From Anolis sagrei (taxonomy: Eukaryota; Chordata; Lepidosauria; Squamata; Anolidae): a DNA stretch of 64,000 nucleotides. The notes beneath the pieces are model-generated. The model worked only from the letters and a program-made list of their open reading frames with translations, ran no database searches and was not told the DNA's origin. Shown here piece after piece: positions 44,601 through 49,054 of this stretch. The stretch lies in NCBI RefSeq assembly GCF_037176765.1, contig NC_090024.1, positions 112,791,508 to 112,855,507 on the forward strand, given 5' to 3'. Both the position numbers and the translations under genes were made by a program. The first letter of the stretch is position 1. The number at the start of each line of letters is the position of its first letter.

Positions 44601-46164
44601 AAACATGGATCCAGTAGTATCATTCCGCTGTCAGTAGAAATGTGAGAGATACCTTGGCCCACCATTCTCACTGTCCCAGATTTAAACAGCAGAGAAGGAC
44701 GGGGTAGGGATAGAAGGAATGATGATGCAATAATTAACATGTATGGATAGGAAGAAAGACCCATCTAGTTCAAATTCCAATGTCAAAATAAAAACATTGA
44801 GATTCCTTCCTTCCTTAAATATAGAAAGGCATACAAAATAAAAGTCAGTTGTACTCACTGTTGTGTTGCTAATATACAGTATTAGCTGAGCTAATCTGGC
44901 TGAGCACTGATTTCTATGCATGTACAAGCAATACACGAGATTCAATTTATTAGTTTATATTGTGAAGACTATTTTGTACACACTAAATCGAAACGCTAAC
45001 ACAGACAGTTTTAAGAAAACTCACATACAGCTGATCTTACTATTTTTAATCTTTGCTTCAATCATTCCAAAACATTTCTTTTGAAATAGCAAACGAGGAA
45101 AACGGAGAAGCAATCTGATCTGCCTTTCCATTTCTTGTTTTTGTTTTTTTTTACTTTTGCTGTTGTCACTAAAAGGTAATTCCCTGCAATGGTTTCATTC
45201 CTTCAGGCCTGGCATCAGCTATCATCACAAGGATTTGCTGTATTTGCTAACCTAAAGAGACACAAACTCTTTCAATACCTAATTAATTTTCTTTGTCAAA
45301 ATGAGAGTGCATGCATAGCACCACCACCAGGAGATAATAGATATCAAAGGAGAGATAAGGAACAAATAAGCAGAGCTGCAAGAAACTGACTATCACTTAA
45401 GCACCTATTTGTTATGCATGAATAAATTCCAGAAAGTACAAATACATGTAATTATTTCCAAGGATCAACACAGTTCTTTGAAGAACAACTTTATGTTCAC
45501 TTAAAAGATCCACAGTCACAAATAAGAAACCTATTTGCTTATGTATAGTCTCTGTTTCTCACACATGGATAACTAACTCATTGGAGGTAACTAACTCATT
45601 AGGGGGTAGGAATCACAGTCAACCTAAACAAACGACTGCCAACCCAAAAACTGACTCCCTCCTGGTTCAAATATCCTATCTACAATGACAAATGAATGCC
45701 ATGGGCTATGCCCATACAGCTGCCTGACAAAATATTTAGAAGCAGAACACTGTTGAGGAAGGCAGTAATAATCGCACTTGTGGAATGACTATGATTTTAT
45801 AGTTGGAAAAATGAGAAGCATCAAAACAGACAAATTCATGTTCTTTTTGCTAAGCTTTCATTTATTATTTATTATTTTATTTCTGCTACTTATACCCCGC
45901 CCTTCTCACCCCCGAGGGGGGACTCAGGGCGGCTTACAAAGAAGGCACAATTCGATGCCCTTATACAAATACATACAAATATAAAAACAGTAATTAAATA
46001 ATTAACAGATTAAAAACATCAATATATAGCACCATAGCACAACAGTAAGCAATCTCATGGTCAGTGTTTCATAAAACCTTATTCAAAAGTAGTACACAAG
46101 CTTACCTGTAACGAACATGAAATGAACGACCTTCACACATGTTTAATAAAACCTTTTCTTCCAT
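9413..46164 (-). CDS. GPSM2: GPSM2/LGN, all 14 coding exons, complete frame
   Basis: Joining 46164-46106, 37443-37222, 35815-35680, 33434-33292, 30879-30756, 30057-29942, 28198-28043, 26966-26858, 25804-25675, 22344-22274, 17408-17238, 16744-16591, 16497-16280 and 9580-9413 gives 1977 bases: 658 residues plus TAA. Phases agree at every junction. Residues 20-400 are tandem TPR repeats (LGN-Y and LGN-TY cores recur), the surface that binds NuMA, Inscuteable or Frmpd proteins. The linker holds GRRHSMENMEL. Four GoLoco motifs follow at about 487-507, 540-560, 591-611 and 624-645, each ending in the DDQR or DEQR that contacts the G-alpha-i nucleotide. The protein acts as a cortical adaptor orienting the mitotic spindle. 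Human LGN is 684 residues as I recall; the difference is mainly at the C-terminus. Confidence 0.96.
9815..10642 (+). mobile_element. L2-clade LINE, ORF2 C-terminus and 3' end
   Basis: An open frame at 9826-10314 carries the L2 ORF2 end: SRLDYCNALYVRLPLK, HWLPFIFQTQFKVQVLTYKA, YEPTCALRSSGEAL and RLWNTLPKDLR. It is followed by a 3'UTR and an AATAAAGTTAATAATAAT tail. It lies in the last GPSM2 intron, antisense to the gene. The 5' truncation point is near 9815. Confidence 0.9.
10649..10805. mobile_element. Short hAT-type element (CAGGGGTCCTCAAAC family)
   Basis: It starts CAGGGGTCCTCAAACTTTTT and ends TTTGTGGACCCCTG. The middle (TTGACCCTGAGCGAGGGCC) matches the copies at 27263, 48718 and 55747 but about 200 bases are absent. 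It sits at the tail of the L2 copy. Flanking 8-mers do not match well. Confidence 0.8.
10890..12605 (-). mobile_element. L2-clade LINE with long intact reverse transcriptase frame
   Basis: One 491-residue frame (12602-11127) has RT blocks in order: ALVDDLRRELDRGS, LLDLSAAFDTVDH (catalytic Asp), LTCGVPQGSILSPLLFNIYM, HLYADDVQL (YADD catalytic pair) and KLKLNPDKTEVLLVSRK, then the C-terminal L2 region through RLWNTLPAEVRQAP and WLFEQAFN. The N-terminal endonuclease is missing: the copy is 5'-truncated near 12605. The 3'UTR runs to an ATT-repeat tail near 10890. A frame this long without a stop points to a recent insertion. Confidence 0.93.
11127..12602 (-). CDS. LINE ORF2 reverse transcriptase domain, 5'-truncated
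   Basis: This is the open frame of the L2 copy, 491 residues. The RT palm motifs (F-D in AAFDTVDH, YADD) are intact. The frame lacks the APE-type endonuclease that full L2 ORF2 carries, so the product cannot support normal insertion. It is antisense to GPSM2, within its last intron. Confidence 0.85.
   Translation of the reverse strand: MTGILFGLAEWVTVVVNASLREGKIPVSLKQAVIKPLLKKPSLDPTKLDNFRPVSNLPFLGKVMESVVASQLQVFLGDTDYLDPAQSGFRPGHGTETVLVALVDDLRRELDRGSVSLLVLLDLSAAFDTVDHGILLGRLAEMGLGGTALQWLRSFLEGRTQKVLLGDSCSTPQPLTCGVPQGSILSPLLFNIYMKPLGEIIRSFGVRCHLYADDVQLCHSFPPATKEAVEVLNRCLAAVMVWMRANKLKLNPDKTEVLLVSRKAEQGIGLQPVLDGVALPLKVQVRSLGVTLDSSLSLEPQVSAVTRGAFAQLRLVRQLRPYLGKSDLATVVHALVTSRLDYCNALYVGLPLKTARKLQLVQRAAAMLLTGAGRREHTTPLLSQLHWLPICYRAQFKVLVLSYKALNGSGPKYLADRISAYEPTRALRSSGEALLSVPPASQARLAGTRERAFSVVAPRLWNTLPAEVRQAPSLMAFRRGLKTWLFEQAFN
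12606..13540. other. GPSM2 intron, unique sequence
   Basis: No repeat or exon recognised. Confidence 0.4.
13553..13863. mobile_element. G-rich hAT-type element (CAGGCCCGTAGCCAGG family)
   Basis: The ends are CAGGCCCGTAGCCAGG and CCTGGCTACATGCCTG, inverted repeats. A perfect 8-bp duplication GTGTAGGA lies at 13545-13552 and 13864-13871. The subterminal regions are runs of 8-14 G on the left and right and of C at the end. The core includes CAAACCTTTTGTATCATTAC. Related copies are at 41559 and 62793. Confidence 0.9.
13895..14340 (-). mobile_element. L2-clade LINE 3' fragment
   Basis: The + strand shows the reversed L2 end: a CAGGGGACTCAGGGCGGAGC tail block, then AAGGACAGGAGGGAGGGGGC and CTGAGAAGGTCCTGTCTC, the antisense of the ORF2 end. 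It is degraded. Confidence 0.75.
14490..14890 (+). mobile_element. L2-clade LINE 3' fragment
   Basis: GGGACGAGAGACAGGGCCTT and GAAGACCTGGCTGTTCGAAC encode the end of ORF2. It is followed by a 3'UTR ending GAAAAGCGGTATATAAACG and a TAAC/AAAT tail. Confidence 0.8.
14981..15276. mobile_element. Unnamed inverted-repeat element, CACTATGTAACA family
   Basis: The left end CACTATGTAACACAATTTTT-GTTCCTGG is mirrored by the right end, whose complement reads CACTATGTAACAAAATGG and later CTGTTCCTGG. The length is 296 bases with no coding frame. Relatives: 28434 (inverted), 29725-29845, 58420-58500 and 63100-63235. The flanks do not show a clear target duplication, so the superfamily is not assigned. Confidence 0.65.
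15375..16130 (+). mobile_element. L2-clade LINE 3' end
   Basis: It encodes RLDYCNALYVGLPLKTAWKF and the same C-terminal blocks as 9815-10642, with a matching 3'UTR (GCATCGAGTCCTTCGGGAGA) and an AAT tail. The two are members of one subfamily. The coding part is broken near the end. Confidence 0.88.
16280..16497 (-). CDS. GPSM2: GPSM2 exon, GoLoco 2 and start of GoLoco 3
   Basis: Acceptor ACTTTGCAG, donor GTGAGT. It encodes TDEFLDLLVSSQSRRLDDQR (GoLoco 2), a NLPGLRL spacer, and PDEDFFDILVKCQ, the first half of GoLoco 3, which is completed by the next exon. Confidence 0.96.
16591..16744 (-). CDS. GPSM2: GPSM2 exon, GoLoco motif 1
   Basis: Acceptor ATTTTTAG. It encodes GDEGFFDLLSRFQSNRMDDQ followed by R, a complete GoLoco motif, then a diverged Ser/Thr-rich spacer. 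The donor GTAATG is poor, but phase and length fit the next exon exactly. Read-through would stop after NVQNCNF. Confidence 0.9.
17238..17408 (-). CDS. GPSM2: GPSM2 linker exon
   Basis: Acceptor TTTCCCAG, donor GTATTT. It encodes VQDWNSEILAKQKQLVSKPS to SNSIDHRLSSQK. It is phase 0 at both ends, so it could be skipped without a frameshift. Confidence 0.95.
17930..18670. mobile_element. hAT element related to SPIN/OposCharlie-type transposons
   Basis: The ends are CAGTGGTTCTCAACCTTCC and, reversed, CAGTGTTTCTCAACCTGGG. A perfect 8-bp duplication CTTTATAC lies at 17922-17929 and 18671-18678. The 5' part (GTTCCTCATGTTGTGGTGAC, then TTTCATAACTGTA) resembles OposCharlie/URR-like hATs of mammals as I recall them. 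Internally about 140-bp units repeat three times imperfectly (GTTCACCTAC near 18201 and 18490, GTTCATCTAC near 18339). No transposase remains. Confidence 0.85.
18780..18965 (+). mobile_element. L2-like LINE tail
   Basis: GTAGGCCGCCCCAGGTCCCC and GGGGAGATGGTGATTATTATT are the shared 3' end of a LINE subfamily; an ATT tract follows. Confidence 0.6.
18986..20243 (-). mobile_element. Penelope-like element, 3' half with GIY-YIG endonuclease
   Basis: On the - strand the frame encodes a GIY-YIG nuclease: GVYHVPCSCGQVYIGTTKRS then IAQTRIKEHERHCRL, typical of the EN domain after the RT of Penelope-like elements. The terminal repeats at both sides are inverted relative to each other (TTTTTCGGGCTATATGGCCA at 18.99-19.02 kb, its complement at 20.19-20.21 kb). 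The flanks AAATCTGTTTCTG and AAATCTGTTCCTG (18973-18985, 20244-20256) match 12/13 as a target duplication. The RT domain is missing. A SINE splits the upstream terminal repeat. Confidence 0.85.
19866..20185 (-). mobile_element. Sauria-type SINE inside the Penelope-like element
   Basis: Reversed, the + strand reads a tRNA-like head (TGGCGCAGTGGGTTAAAGC, B box GGTTCGATTCC) and a body (GGAGCGGCGTGAGC). Its 3' end, CAGAATCAGACATGACTGGA, resembles the Bov-B tail. The flanking 7-mer GGCCATA occurs at 19859-19865 and 20186-20192. It belongs to the group of SINEs that use Bov-B machinery. Confidence 0.8.
20292..20721. mobile_element. Tigger/pogo-like DNA transposon remnant
   Basis: The ends TAGTGTTCCCTCATTTATTG and, reversed, CAGTGTTCCCTCACTACTTT are inverted repeats flanked by TA (20290-20291, 20722-20723). 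The subterminal CCAGGACCCCCCACAA motif is typical of Tigger-like non-autonomous copies. The central part is GC-rich without a transposase frame. Confidence 0.75.
21498..21976. mobile_element. Short inverted-repeat element containing a second palindromic insert
   Basis: The outer ends are CAGTGATTCCCAAA and TTTGGGAACCACTG, with partly matching 8-mers TTCTAAAG and CTGTAAAG. Inside, GGTTGCTTACCTGTAACCG with CACCTGTGAATTCGCACATC pairs with CATGTGCAATTCACAGGGAT and GTTACC near 21755-21805. An inner inverted-repeat unit therefore appears inserted. The GC-rich open frames here are not supported as genes. Confidence 0.6.
22274..22344 (-). CDS. GPSM2: GPSM2 linker exon with RRHS site
   Basis: The acceptor is TTTCAAG and the donor GTTTGT, both weaker than usual. 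The exon encodes TRPRLGRRHSMENMELMKLT plus PEK. The RRHS block is conserved and is a basophilic-kinase-type site in mammals. Confidence 0.93.
22508..22661 (+). repeat. Duplicated L2-like tail plus flank, copy 1
   Basis: About 150 bases from TTGTGATTTTATTTTATTAT to TTTATATAGCTAT are essentially identical to 23099-23253. The match includes single-copy flank beyond the AAATAAAT tail. This indicates local DNA duplication rather than two insertions. Confidence 0.8.
22663..22806 (+). mobile_element. Sauria-type SINE, 3' part
   Basis: GGCCACATGACCTTGGAGGT to CAGAGTCAGACATGACTGGA and CCTTTACCTTTACC is the 3' half of the SINE family at 19866. It lies between the two copies of a local duplication. Confidence 0.8.
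23099..23253 (+). repeat. Duplicated L2-like tail plus flank, copy 2
   Basis: This is the partner of 22508-22661. Its upstream neighbour (about 22810-23098) continues the LINE-like sequence that copy 1 lacks. Confidence 0.8.
23254..24175. other. GPSM2 intron, AT-rich, no feature supported
   Basis: It contains a (TTTTA)n-like run near 23665-23690; otherwise nothing recognisable. Confidence 0.4.
24176..24497 (+). mobile_element. Diverged tRNA-derived SINE (Sauria-like)
   Basis: The head is TGCGGTGGCGCAACGGGTTA. The body contains AGTAGATTGATAGGTACTGC and GGACAATAGGCTCCTCGGCT, which match the 19866 family (reversed). The 3' end is altered. Confidence 0.75.
24498..24590 (-). mobile_element. L2-like LINE tail
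   Basis: A (TTTA)n run is followed by CTTCTCACCCCGAGGGGGAC and CAGAGCAGCTTACA, the reversed shared 3' tail. Confidence 0.6.
24622..24909. repeat. Giant AT-rich palindrome
   Basis: The left arm starts TACAATATCAGTATTATATA and the right arm ends with its reverse complement (TAATACTGATATTGTA). Arms of about 130 bases match with few gaps around a short imperfect centre near 24755-24770 (TATGGAATAG). It contains almost only A and T and should be able to extrude a cruciform. Confidence 0.85.
24925..25193 (+). mobile_element. tRNA-derived SINE (family A), uninterrupted
   Basis: The head is GAGCCCCCGTTGGCGCAGTG, the B box GGTTCGAATCC and the end CTCCTGACACGACAATTTTT. It is the reference copy for the MITE-split copy at 6731. 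Confidence 0.88.
25254..25470 (+). mobile_element. L2-like LINE 3' end
   Basis: CTGCTCTGAGTCCCCTCGTG then AGCAGAATATAAATAGTG is the shared tail. Upstream GCCAGAGCAGCAGTTGGTGC is the reverse complement of the unit core of the minisatellite at 37963. Confidence 0.6.
25480..25600. mobile_element. Folded-back Penelope terminal repeat
   Basis: GGTTGTTGTAGGTTTTTCGG to GGCCATGTTCTA is followed after a few bases by its own reverse complement (TAGAACATGGCCATACAGCA to CCTACAACAACC). The GAAGGCTTTCATGGCCGGAA edge of the family is also present. No coding part. Confidence 0.75.
25675..25804 (-). CDS. GPSM2: GPSM2 exon, last TPR and linker start
   Basis: Acceptor GGTTGCAG, donor GTAAGT. It encodes VGDKTGELTAKLNLSDLQMV, closing the TPR array, and then a less conserved Ser/Asn-rich linker. 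Confidence 0.95.
26067..26083. repeat. Homopolymer C run
   Basis: About 17 consecutive C in a GPSM2 intron; likely an assembly and length-variable site. Confidence 0.9.
26639..26773. mobile_element. Palindromic hAT-type MITE
   Basis: CAGTGGTTCTCAACCTGGGG and its reverse complement end a 135-bp foldback with centre AACAGCTGGTAAATTGGCTG. It is 85 bases from a GPSM2 exon. Flanking 8-mers do not match. Confidence 0.88.
26858..26966 (-). CDS. GPSM2: GPSM2 TPR exon
   Basis: Acceptor TTTTTTCAG, donor GTATGT. It encodes IGEGRACWSLGNAYTALGNH and DQAMHYAERHLDISRE. Confidence 0.96.
27263..27621. mobile_element. hAT-type element (CAGGGGTCCTCAAAC family)
   Basis: The ends CAGGGGTCCTCAAACTTTTT and AGTTTGAGGACCCCTG are inverted repeats. 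A perfect 8-bp duplication ACTTAGTT lies at 27255-27262 and 27622-27629. The length is 359 with no coding frame. Confidence 0.92.
28043..28198 (-). CDS. GPSM2: GPSM2 TPR exon
   Basis: Acceptor TTCTTTAG, donor GTACGT. It encodes KTLQLARQLSDRAVEAQACY and the highly conserved SLGNTYTLLQDYEKAIDYHL. Confidence 0.96.
28434..28596. mobile_element. CACTATGTAACA-family element, inverted copy
   Basis: CACTATGTAACAAAATTTGG with TGAAAGTGTTATTTCCTGTT and GGCTTCCACAAACTATGTTG aligns with the reverse complement of 14981-15276. It is interrupted by an L2 tail at 28597. Confidence 0.65.
28597..28775 (-). mobile_element. L2-like LINE tail
   Basis: TATCGCCTTTCTCAGCCTAT and GGCGACTCAAGGCGGTTTGC are the reversed 3'UTR of an L2 subfamily. 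Confidence 0.65.
28873..29370 (+). mobile_element. LINE ORF2 C-terminal fragment, clade uncertain
   Basis: The open frame encodes LRWAGHVVRMPDHHLPKQLL, then GGQEKRFKDGLKANLK, WEALALDRSSWRSAV, and a terminal zinc-finger-like CLHCGRRCRSRIGLHSH. This layout is common to RTE-X/Vingi-like non-LTR elements of fish and reptiles, but I cannot fix the clade. It ends CCTAAGTAAGTAAGTAAA. Related copies: 33700-34672 and 36110-36400. Confidence 0.75.
29376..29722 (-). mobile_element. L2-clade LINE fragment split by a MITE
   Basis: GAGGGAGCCGATCTAATCTC and GAGAGCAGGGCCTCCCCGAC are antisense L2 ORF2 end. After the MITE, AGATGGTTCATAAGGGGAGA resumes the same element. Confidence 0.7.
29544..29677. mobile_element. 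Palindromic hAT-type MITE inside L2
   Basis: The ends CAGTGCTTCTCAACCTTGGG and GGTTGAAAACCACTG are flanked by TCCTAGAT and CCTTAGAT, near-matching target 8-mers. Confidence 0.85.
29725..29845. mobile_element. CACTATGTAACA-family fragment
   Basis: The reversed sequence CACTATGTAACACAATTTTT with GTTATAAATGTCATTTTTTA matches the left half of 14981-15276. It lies about 100 bases from a GPSM2 exon. Confidence 0.6.
29942..30057 (-). CDS. GPSM2: GPSM2 TPR exon
   Basis: Acceptor TTTTGCAG, donor GTTAGT. It encodes RLLIAKEFGDRAAERRAYSN and LGNAYIFLGEFETAAEYY. Confidence 0.95.
30498..30632. mobile_element. Palindromic hAT-type MITE
   Basis: CAGTAGTTCTCAACCTGTGG to GGTTGGGAACCACTA, with a perfect 8-bp duplication CACTAGGC at 30490-30497 and 30633-30640. 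Confidence 0.9.
30756..30879 (-). CDS. GPSM2: GPSM2 TPR exon
   Basis: Acceptor TTAAATAG, donor GTACAA. It encodes ENLNIVTELGDRAAQGRAYG and NLGNTHYLLGNFRSAVIAHE. Confidence 0.96.
31210..31855 (-). mobile_element. L2-clade LINE 3' end
   Basis: The - strand frame encodes HTTPMLRQLHWLPVCFRAQF, RVLALAYKALNGPGPIYL, YEPSRRLRSSRETL and RLWNSLPGEIRSAPSL. The 3'UTR has the CAAAGGGGACTCAGGGCAGA block on the + strand. Confidence 0.88.
32288..32430. mobile_element. Palindromic MITE, CAGTTCAAAGCAGAT family
   Basis: TGCTTTGAACTGGATTATAG and TATAATCCAGTTCAAAGCAG face each other; the edge is TGTAGAAGGGGCC. Relatives are at 35166, 40998, 62044 and 62700. Confidence 0.65.
33292..33434 (-). CDS. GPSM2: GPSM2 TPR exon with linker insert
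   Basis: Acceptor TGACAG, donor GTAAGT. It encodes VGEARALYNLGNVYHSKGKS, then a linker ending EFPDDVKAALQKAAEYY. The loop after KGKS differs from human (VACAGTHDPG against FGCPGPQDVG), as expected for an exposed insertion. Confidence 0.95.
33700..34672 (+). mobile_element. LINE ORF2 C-terminal fragment with internal hairpin
   Basis: In successive frames it encodes LSLNIEKTKVLFQQS, KAIVLPTLLYACETW, NTTSTEAMVLRHQLHWTGHV and a terminal CPHCGRRCRSRIGLHSH. It is the same family as 28873-29370 but extends further upstream. An inverted 56-base duplication at 33846-33962 replaces the expected sequence. Several frame breaks are present. Confidence 0.75.
33846..33962. repeat. Inverted duplication, 56-base arms, 5-base loop
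   Basis: The left arm (33846-33901) is the near-perfect reverse complement of the right arm (33907-33962), with loop AAGAA. The right arm encodes the LINE sequence STKVNIDTEIQHHLSSA; the left arm is its inverted copy. Confidence 0.9.
35166..35312. mobile_element. Palindromic MITE, CAGTTCAAAGCAGAT family
   Basis: CCCCTTCTGCACTGCCAAAT, CTGCTTTGAACTGGATCAAA and, reversed, ATCCAGTTCAAAGCAGATAA. Confidence 0.65.
35680..35815 (-). CDS. GPSM2: GPSM2 TPR exon
   Basis: Acceptor TTACAG, donor GTAAGA. It encodes TIGDQLGEAKASGNLGNTLK to HLDISRDLSDK, a TPR unit of LGN. Confidence 0.96.
36110..36400 (+). mobile_element. Degraded LINE fragment
   Basis: GGTGGATAACAAAAAAGATT, GATGGTCTGAAAGCTAAACT and ACTGGAGGTCAACTGTTACC align with the DGLKANLK...WRSAV part of the LINE at 28873. 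Confidence 0.6.
36470..37200. other. GPSM2 intron, no feature supported
   Basis: Ordinary intronic sequence between exons at 35815 and 37222. Confidence 0.4.
37222..37443 (-). CDS. GPSM2: GPSM2 exon, first TPR pair
   Basis: The acceptor CTGTCTCTGTAG precedes A-ATG. The frame MEASCLELALEGERLCKAG through HHHDLTLA is almost identical to human LGN. The donor is GTAACT. The Met at 37442 is internal (about residue 21), but it would be the start of a shorter form if the upstream exon were skipped. Confidence 0.96.
37963..38360. repeat. Minisatellite, about 4 units of about 105 bases
   Basis: The unit core CACCAACTGCTGCTCTGGGC, a G-rich run and TTGTCTCCTGCATATGTCAT repeat four times with mismatches. 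The core is the complement of a segment in the L2-like copy at 25254, so the array probably grew from a LINE piece. Confidence 0.85.
38408..38462 (-). mobile_element. SINE family A tail fragment
   Basis: TTGTTGTTGTGTCAGGAGCG and GTGAGAGAACTTGTCCGTCT are the reversed 3' end of the family at 24925. Confidence 0.55.
38591..38644. repeat. Compound (GT)n(AT)n(CATA)n microsatellite
   Basis: Three adjoining simple repeats, followed by an L2-like tail (GCATTCTGAGTCCCCTTCGG) to about 38710. Confidence 0.9.
39006..39138. mobile_element. Palindromic MITE, CAGGCATGGACAAAC family
   Basis: The ends CAGGCATGGACAAACTTCAG and AGTTTGCCCATGCCTG are inverted repeats. The 8-mers CTCTAAAG and CTCTAGAG flank it (7/8). 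Confidence 0.85.
39140..40990. other. GPSM2 intron 2, mostly unique
   Basis: No exon or repeat could be supported. Confidence 0.4.
40998..41145. mobile_element. Palindromic MITE, related to the CAGTTCAAAGCAGAT family
   Basis: CAGGCCCTTATCCCAGAATC faces GGGATCAGATTCTGGGATAT across TTTAAACTGGATTATATGAG. Confidence 0.6.
41559..41811. mobile_element. G-rich hAT-type element (CAGGCCCGTAGCCAGG family)
   Basis: The ends are CAGGCCCGTAGCCAGGATTT and AGCTACATGCCTG. A perfect 8-bp duplication ATTACCAC lies at 41551-41558 and 41812-41819. It has the same core as 13553-13863 and a run of 12 G. Confidence 0.92.
41820..45857. other. GPSM2 intron 2, long repeat-poor stretch
   Basis: About 4 kb of AT-rich unique sequence with no recognisable element or exon. 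Confidence 0.4.
45858..46075 (-). mobile_element. L2-like LINE 3' tail
   Basis: TACCCCGCCCTTCTCACCCC and GGGGACTCAGGGCGGCTTAC, the reversed tail. It ends about 30 bases from the donor of the GPSM2 start exon. Confidence 0.7.
46106..46164 (-). CDS. GPSM2: GPSM2 first coding exon
   Basis: The frame starts ATG GAA GAA and ends in SFHVRY plus two bases of an Arg codon, donor GTAAG at 46105-46101. It matches the MEE...SFHVRYR start of mammalian LGN. This start was chosen because MEE and SFHVRYR are shared. The bases before the ATG (CTTG) are a weak Kozak context apart from G at +4. Confidence 0.9.
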
Positions 46165-46398
46165 CAAGTTGCATTCTGAGTTTTTGAAAAATAGCACCTA
46201 TGTTGCTTGCAGCACAACTACTGGCATATGAAGGTGGTCTTCTTCCCAAGTATCCCAATCAATATATTCATAACTTGTGAATTAGCAAATTGCAAGGTTC
46301 TGTTGCAGTACTCTTCTTTCATAGAAAGAAAAGGAAATCATTATCCGACAGTCCTCAGGTGTTCAGAGTAGGAAAGTTTGTGCCTGCCAGCTGCATTT
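46106..46398 (-). other. GPSM2: GPSM2 exon carrying 5'UTR and start codon
   Basis: TTTTGTCTTTGCAG ends at 46399 on the - strand and is a strong acceptor. The exon would carry 234 bases of 5'UTR with several upstream ATGs before the start at 46164. Confidence 0.6.
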
Positions 46399-46399
46399 C

Positions 46400-48717
46400 T
46401 GCAAAGACAAAATAAGATAATCAGCCCTGATATTTTCCTTGCAATTCAAAACTAATACAAAAAACATAGACTATCTCATTGATTGTTCAGGAGAACTAAT
46501 AAACACAGTTCGTGCATGTAAGGAATTTGATATAAAAACCCTCTCAGGCTACTTTTCACTTCACATTGTGTGCACAGATTTTGGCATGCAAGTACAAAAA
46601 TACACAAACCTCTCATTAATCTTAAAGAAAAACAGTCATGTAACATTCAGAGCATGTTCCTTTACAACCCAGAAAAGCAATATGTTTTTTTCAAGGCGAG
46701 ATAGAAGTCAAATTTTAAGATAACAATAAATTGCTTGATCGATAGCCTAGTTTCAGCTCAAGATGTCAAAAGGCATCCAATCTTAATCATGTTTTCCCCC
46801 TAGTACAACCCACCATTTTAAATGTGTCTTAAAGTTTGAAACCTTAAATATTCTCCTAAACAACTCACTGTAATTGAGTTTCTGCTGTATTTATGTAGAC
46901 CAGGAGAACAAAATCACCAAAACAAGACCTATGAAGGTGGGATGATAAATCCTTAATCTTAATACTTGCAAAAACCTACTAGTCTTTGAGCTCGGCAATA
47001 AAAGCCCAGCATAAAATTCACTGCTACACAGATTATAATATTTATGTCTGCCTAAAATATATTCTCCATAATTTTCTTTTACACAGAAATACAGCCTCCA
47101 ACTCAGTATGTCTGACAGTCATGACTCATTTACAAAAGATAACATATGTAGACATAAACATATCTTAGCTTTTAGAAAATCCAGGTACCATTAACACTGT
47201 TATGTTAAAGAGAATTAATATTGGCAATTCGTATTTAAAGAAACCACATCTAAGATAACTGAAAATCATCAATATCTATACTGGACCCCATATAAGCCGC
47301 CCCGAGTCCCTTCGGGGAGATGGAGGCGGGGTAGAAAAATAAAGTTCTTCTACTACTGCAGCACTTTTCTGCCTTCAAGTTATAACAGAAAGACACTGTC
47401 TGCATAAAGTCTACCTATTTTCAGAGTGTTGTGGGAAGGAGATGGCAAGGAAGCCCATTTCCACACCTTTCTGTTTTGTATTTAAATCTCAAATTGGAAA
47501 CAATGTTTGCCCTTCAAAGAGAGACATTAAAGGGACCCCCCAAATTATGGAGAAAATGCTATTTATGACATTTGACCTTATTAATTCCATGGAAAGTGCA
47601 GGTTGCCATTTTACAGGGTGAGAAAGGAAAGATATTATCCACAGGCACTTCCTATATCACTGCTAGCTATTACAAATACTTGTTAGGTACTATGCTGGGA
47701 CAGAACATGCACACTTCTGTATCCCGAACAACATCTTTCTATCTACATTAGAATCTAAGTGTCTATCTCACTAGAATTTTGTGCTGGAGCACTTAAGCAA
47801 TATTGCACTTCTTCCTTCTGAGCTTCAATCAGTTATTAAAATGTAAATAGCTTGCATAGCAAAAATGGAAACAAACCCATCCTGTTTTCTTAGTCATCAA
47901 AATGTATTTTAAAATATAAGTTATGATGGGCAATTAATGTTACCCATGGAGCATTAAAACTAAGCATGTTCACTGAGTACAGACATTATACTGAGACTGT
48001 AAGCAAAACTAAATTTCTATTAAGTCAATAGTATTGAGCTCCATTCTGACTAAGAGCCTTAAGGGTCAAGTTGCCATGTAAAAGCATCTTCTGGTTTTTA
48101 TTTACATTTTCATATTAAGTACTTAAAATAGCCAGTCATCATTCTATATACTAAGATCAAACTTACTGCTCGTTGAATGCAAAACTTTCTCTTGTCAAAG
48201 ATTTATTTTCATACATTAATAGGTCAAAAGACATACATATGAAAATAAATCTTTTGGGAGGGTTTGATGTGGGTATAAAATGATCGTGGAATATTCCAGT
48301 TAGAAATGAACATACTCAGAAGACATGGGGAAATTGGAAAGAAGGAATGGAATATTCTTGAAGAAGATAAAGATGAAATACTGAGCAGGTGCACTCCACC
48401 ATATATTCTACTGACGGTTCCAGCTGAAATCACAAATTGGTTTTTAAGCACTCTTGTCATTTGGGAAAAAGGAATGATGACAAATCTAAGAGCCAGATGC
48501 TCCCCCTTTTCCCCCCCTCCATTATGTTCTTGCTCCTAGTTTAGATGCTTGTTTAACTAAACTACAGGACAACCACTTCACAGCTTAGCCCAACCCAAAG
48601 AACTTTTTATCCAGCTCACAATGCCCAGTAACCCCCATATCCATGCCTCTTGCTTACTCGCAATTCTCCTTCTCCTTGCAGCAATCTAACAAAACTGGGA
48701 GTCTGGAGAGCTTAGAA
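46400..48717. other. GPSM2 first intron, mostly unique
   Basis: It holds only an L2-like tail at 47283-47345 (CCGCCCCGAGTCCCTTCGGG). Confidence 0.4.
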
Positions 48718-49054
48718 CAGGGGTCCACAAACTTTGTAAACAGAGGGCCAGGTCACAGTCCCTCAAACTGTTGGAGGGCCGGATTATAATTTGAAAAAAA
48801 CATGAATTCCTATGCATACTGCACATATCTTATTTGTAGTGCAAGAAACACTTTAAAACAATACAAGAATTAAACTGAAAAACAATTTTAACAAATATAA
48901 ACATTAGTATTTCAATGGGATGTTTGGGCCTGGTTTTGGCTGTTGTTGTTGTGTGCTTTCAAGTTGTTTCAGACGTTGATTGACCAAGCGATGGCCGGTT
49001 AAATGACCTTGGAGGGCCATATCCAGCCCCCGGGCCTTAGTTTGAGGACCCCTG
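48718..49054. mobile_element. hAT-type element (CAGGGGTCC family)
   Basis: CAGGGGTCCACAAACTTTGT to AGTTTGAGGACCCCTG, with a perfect 8-bp duplication GCTTAGAA at 48710-48717 and 49055-49062. Confidence 0.92.
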
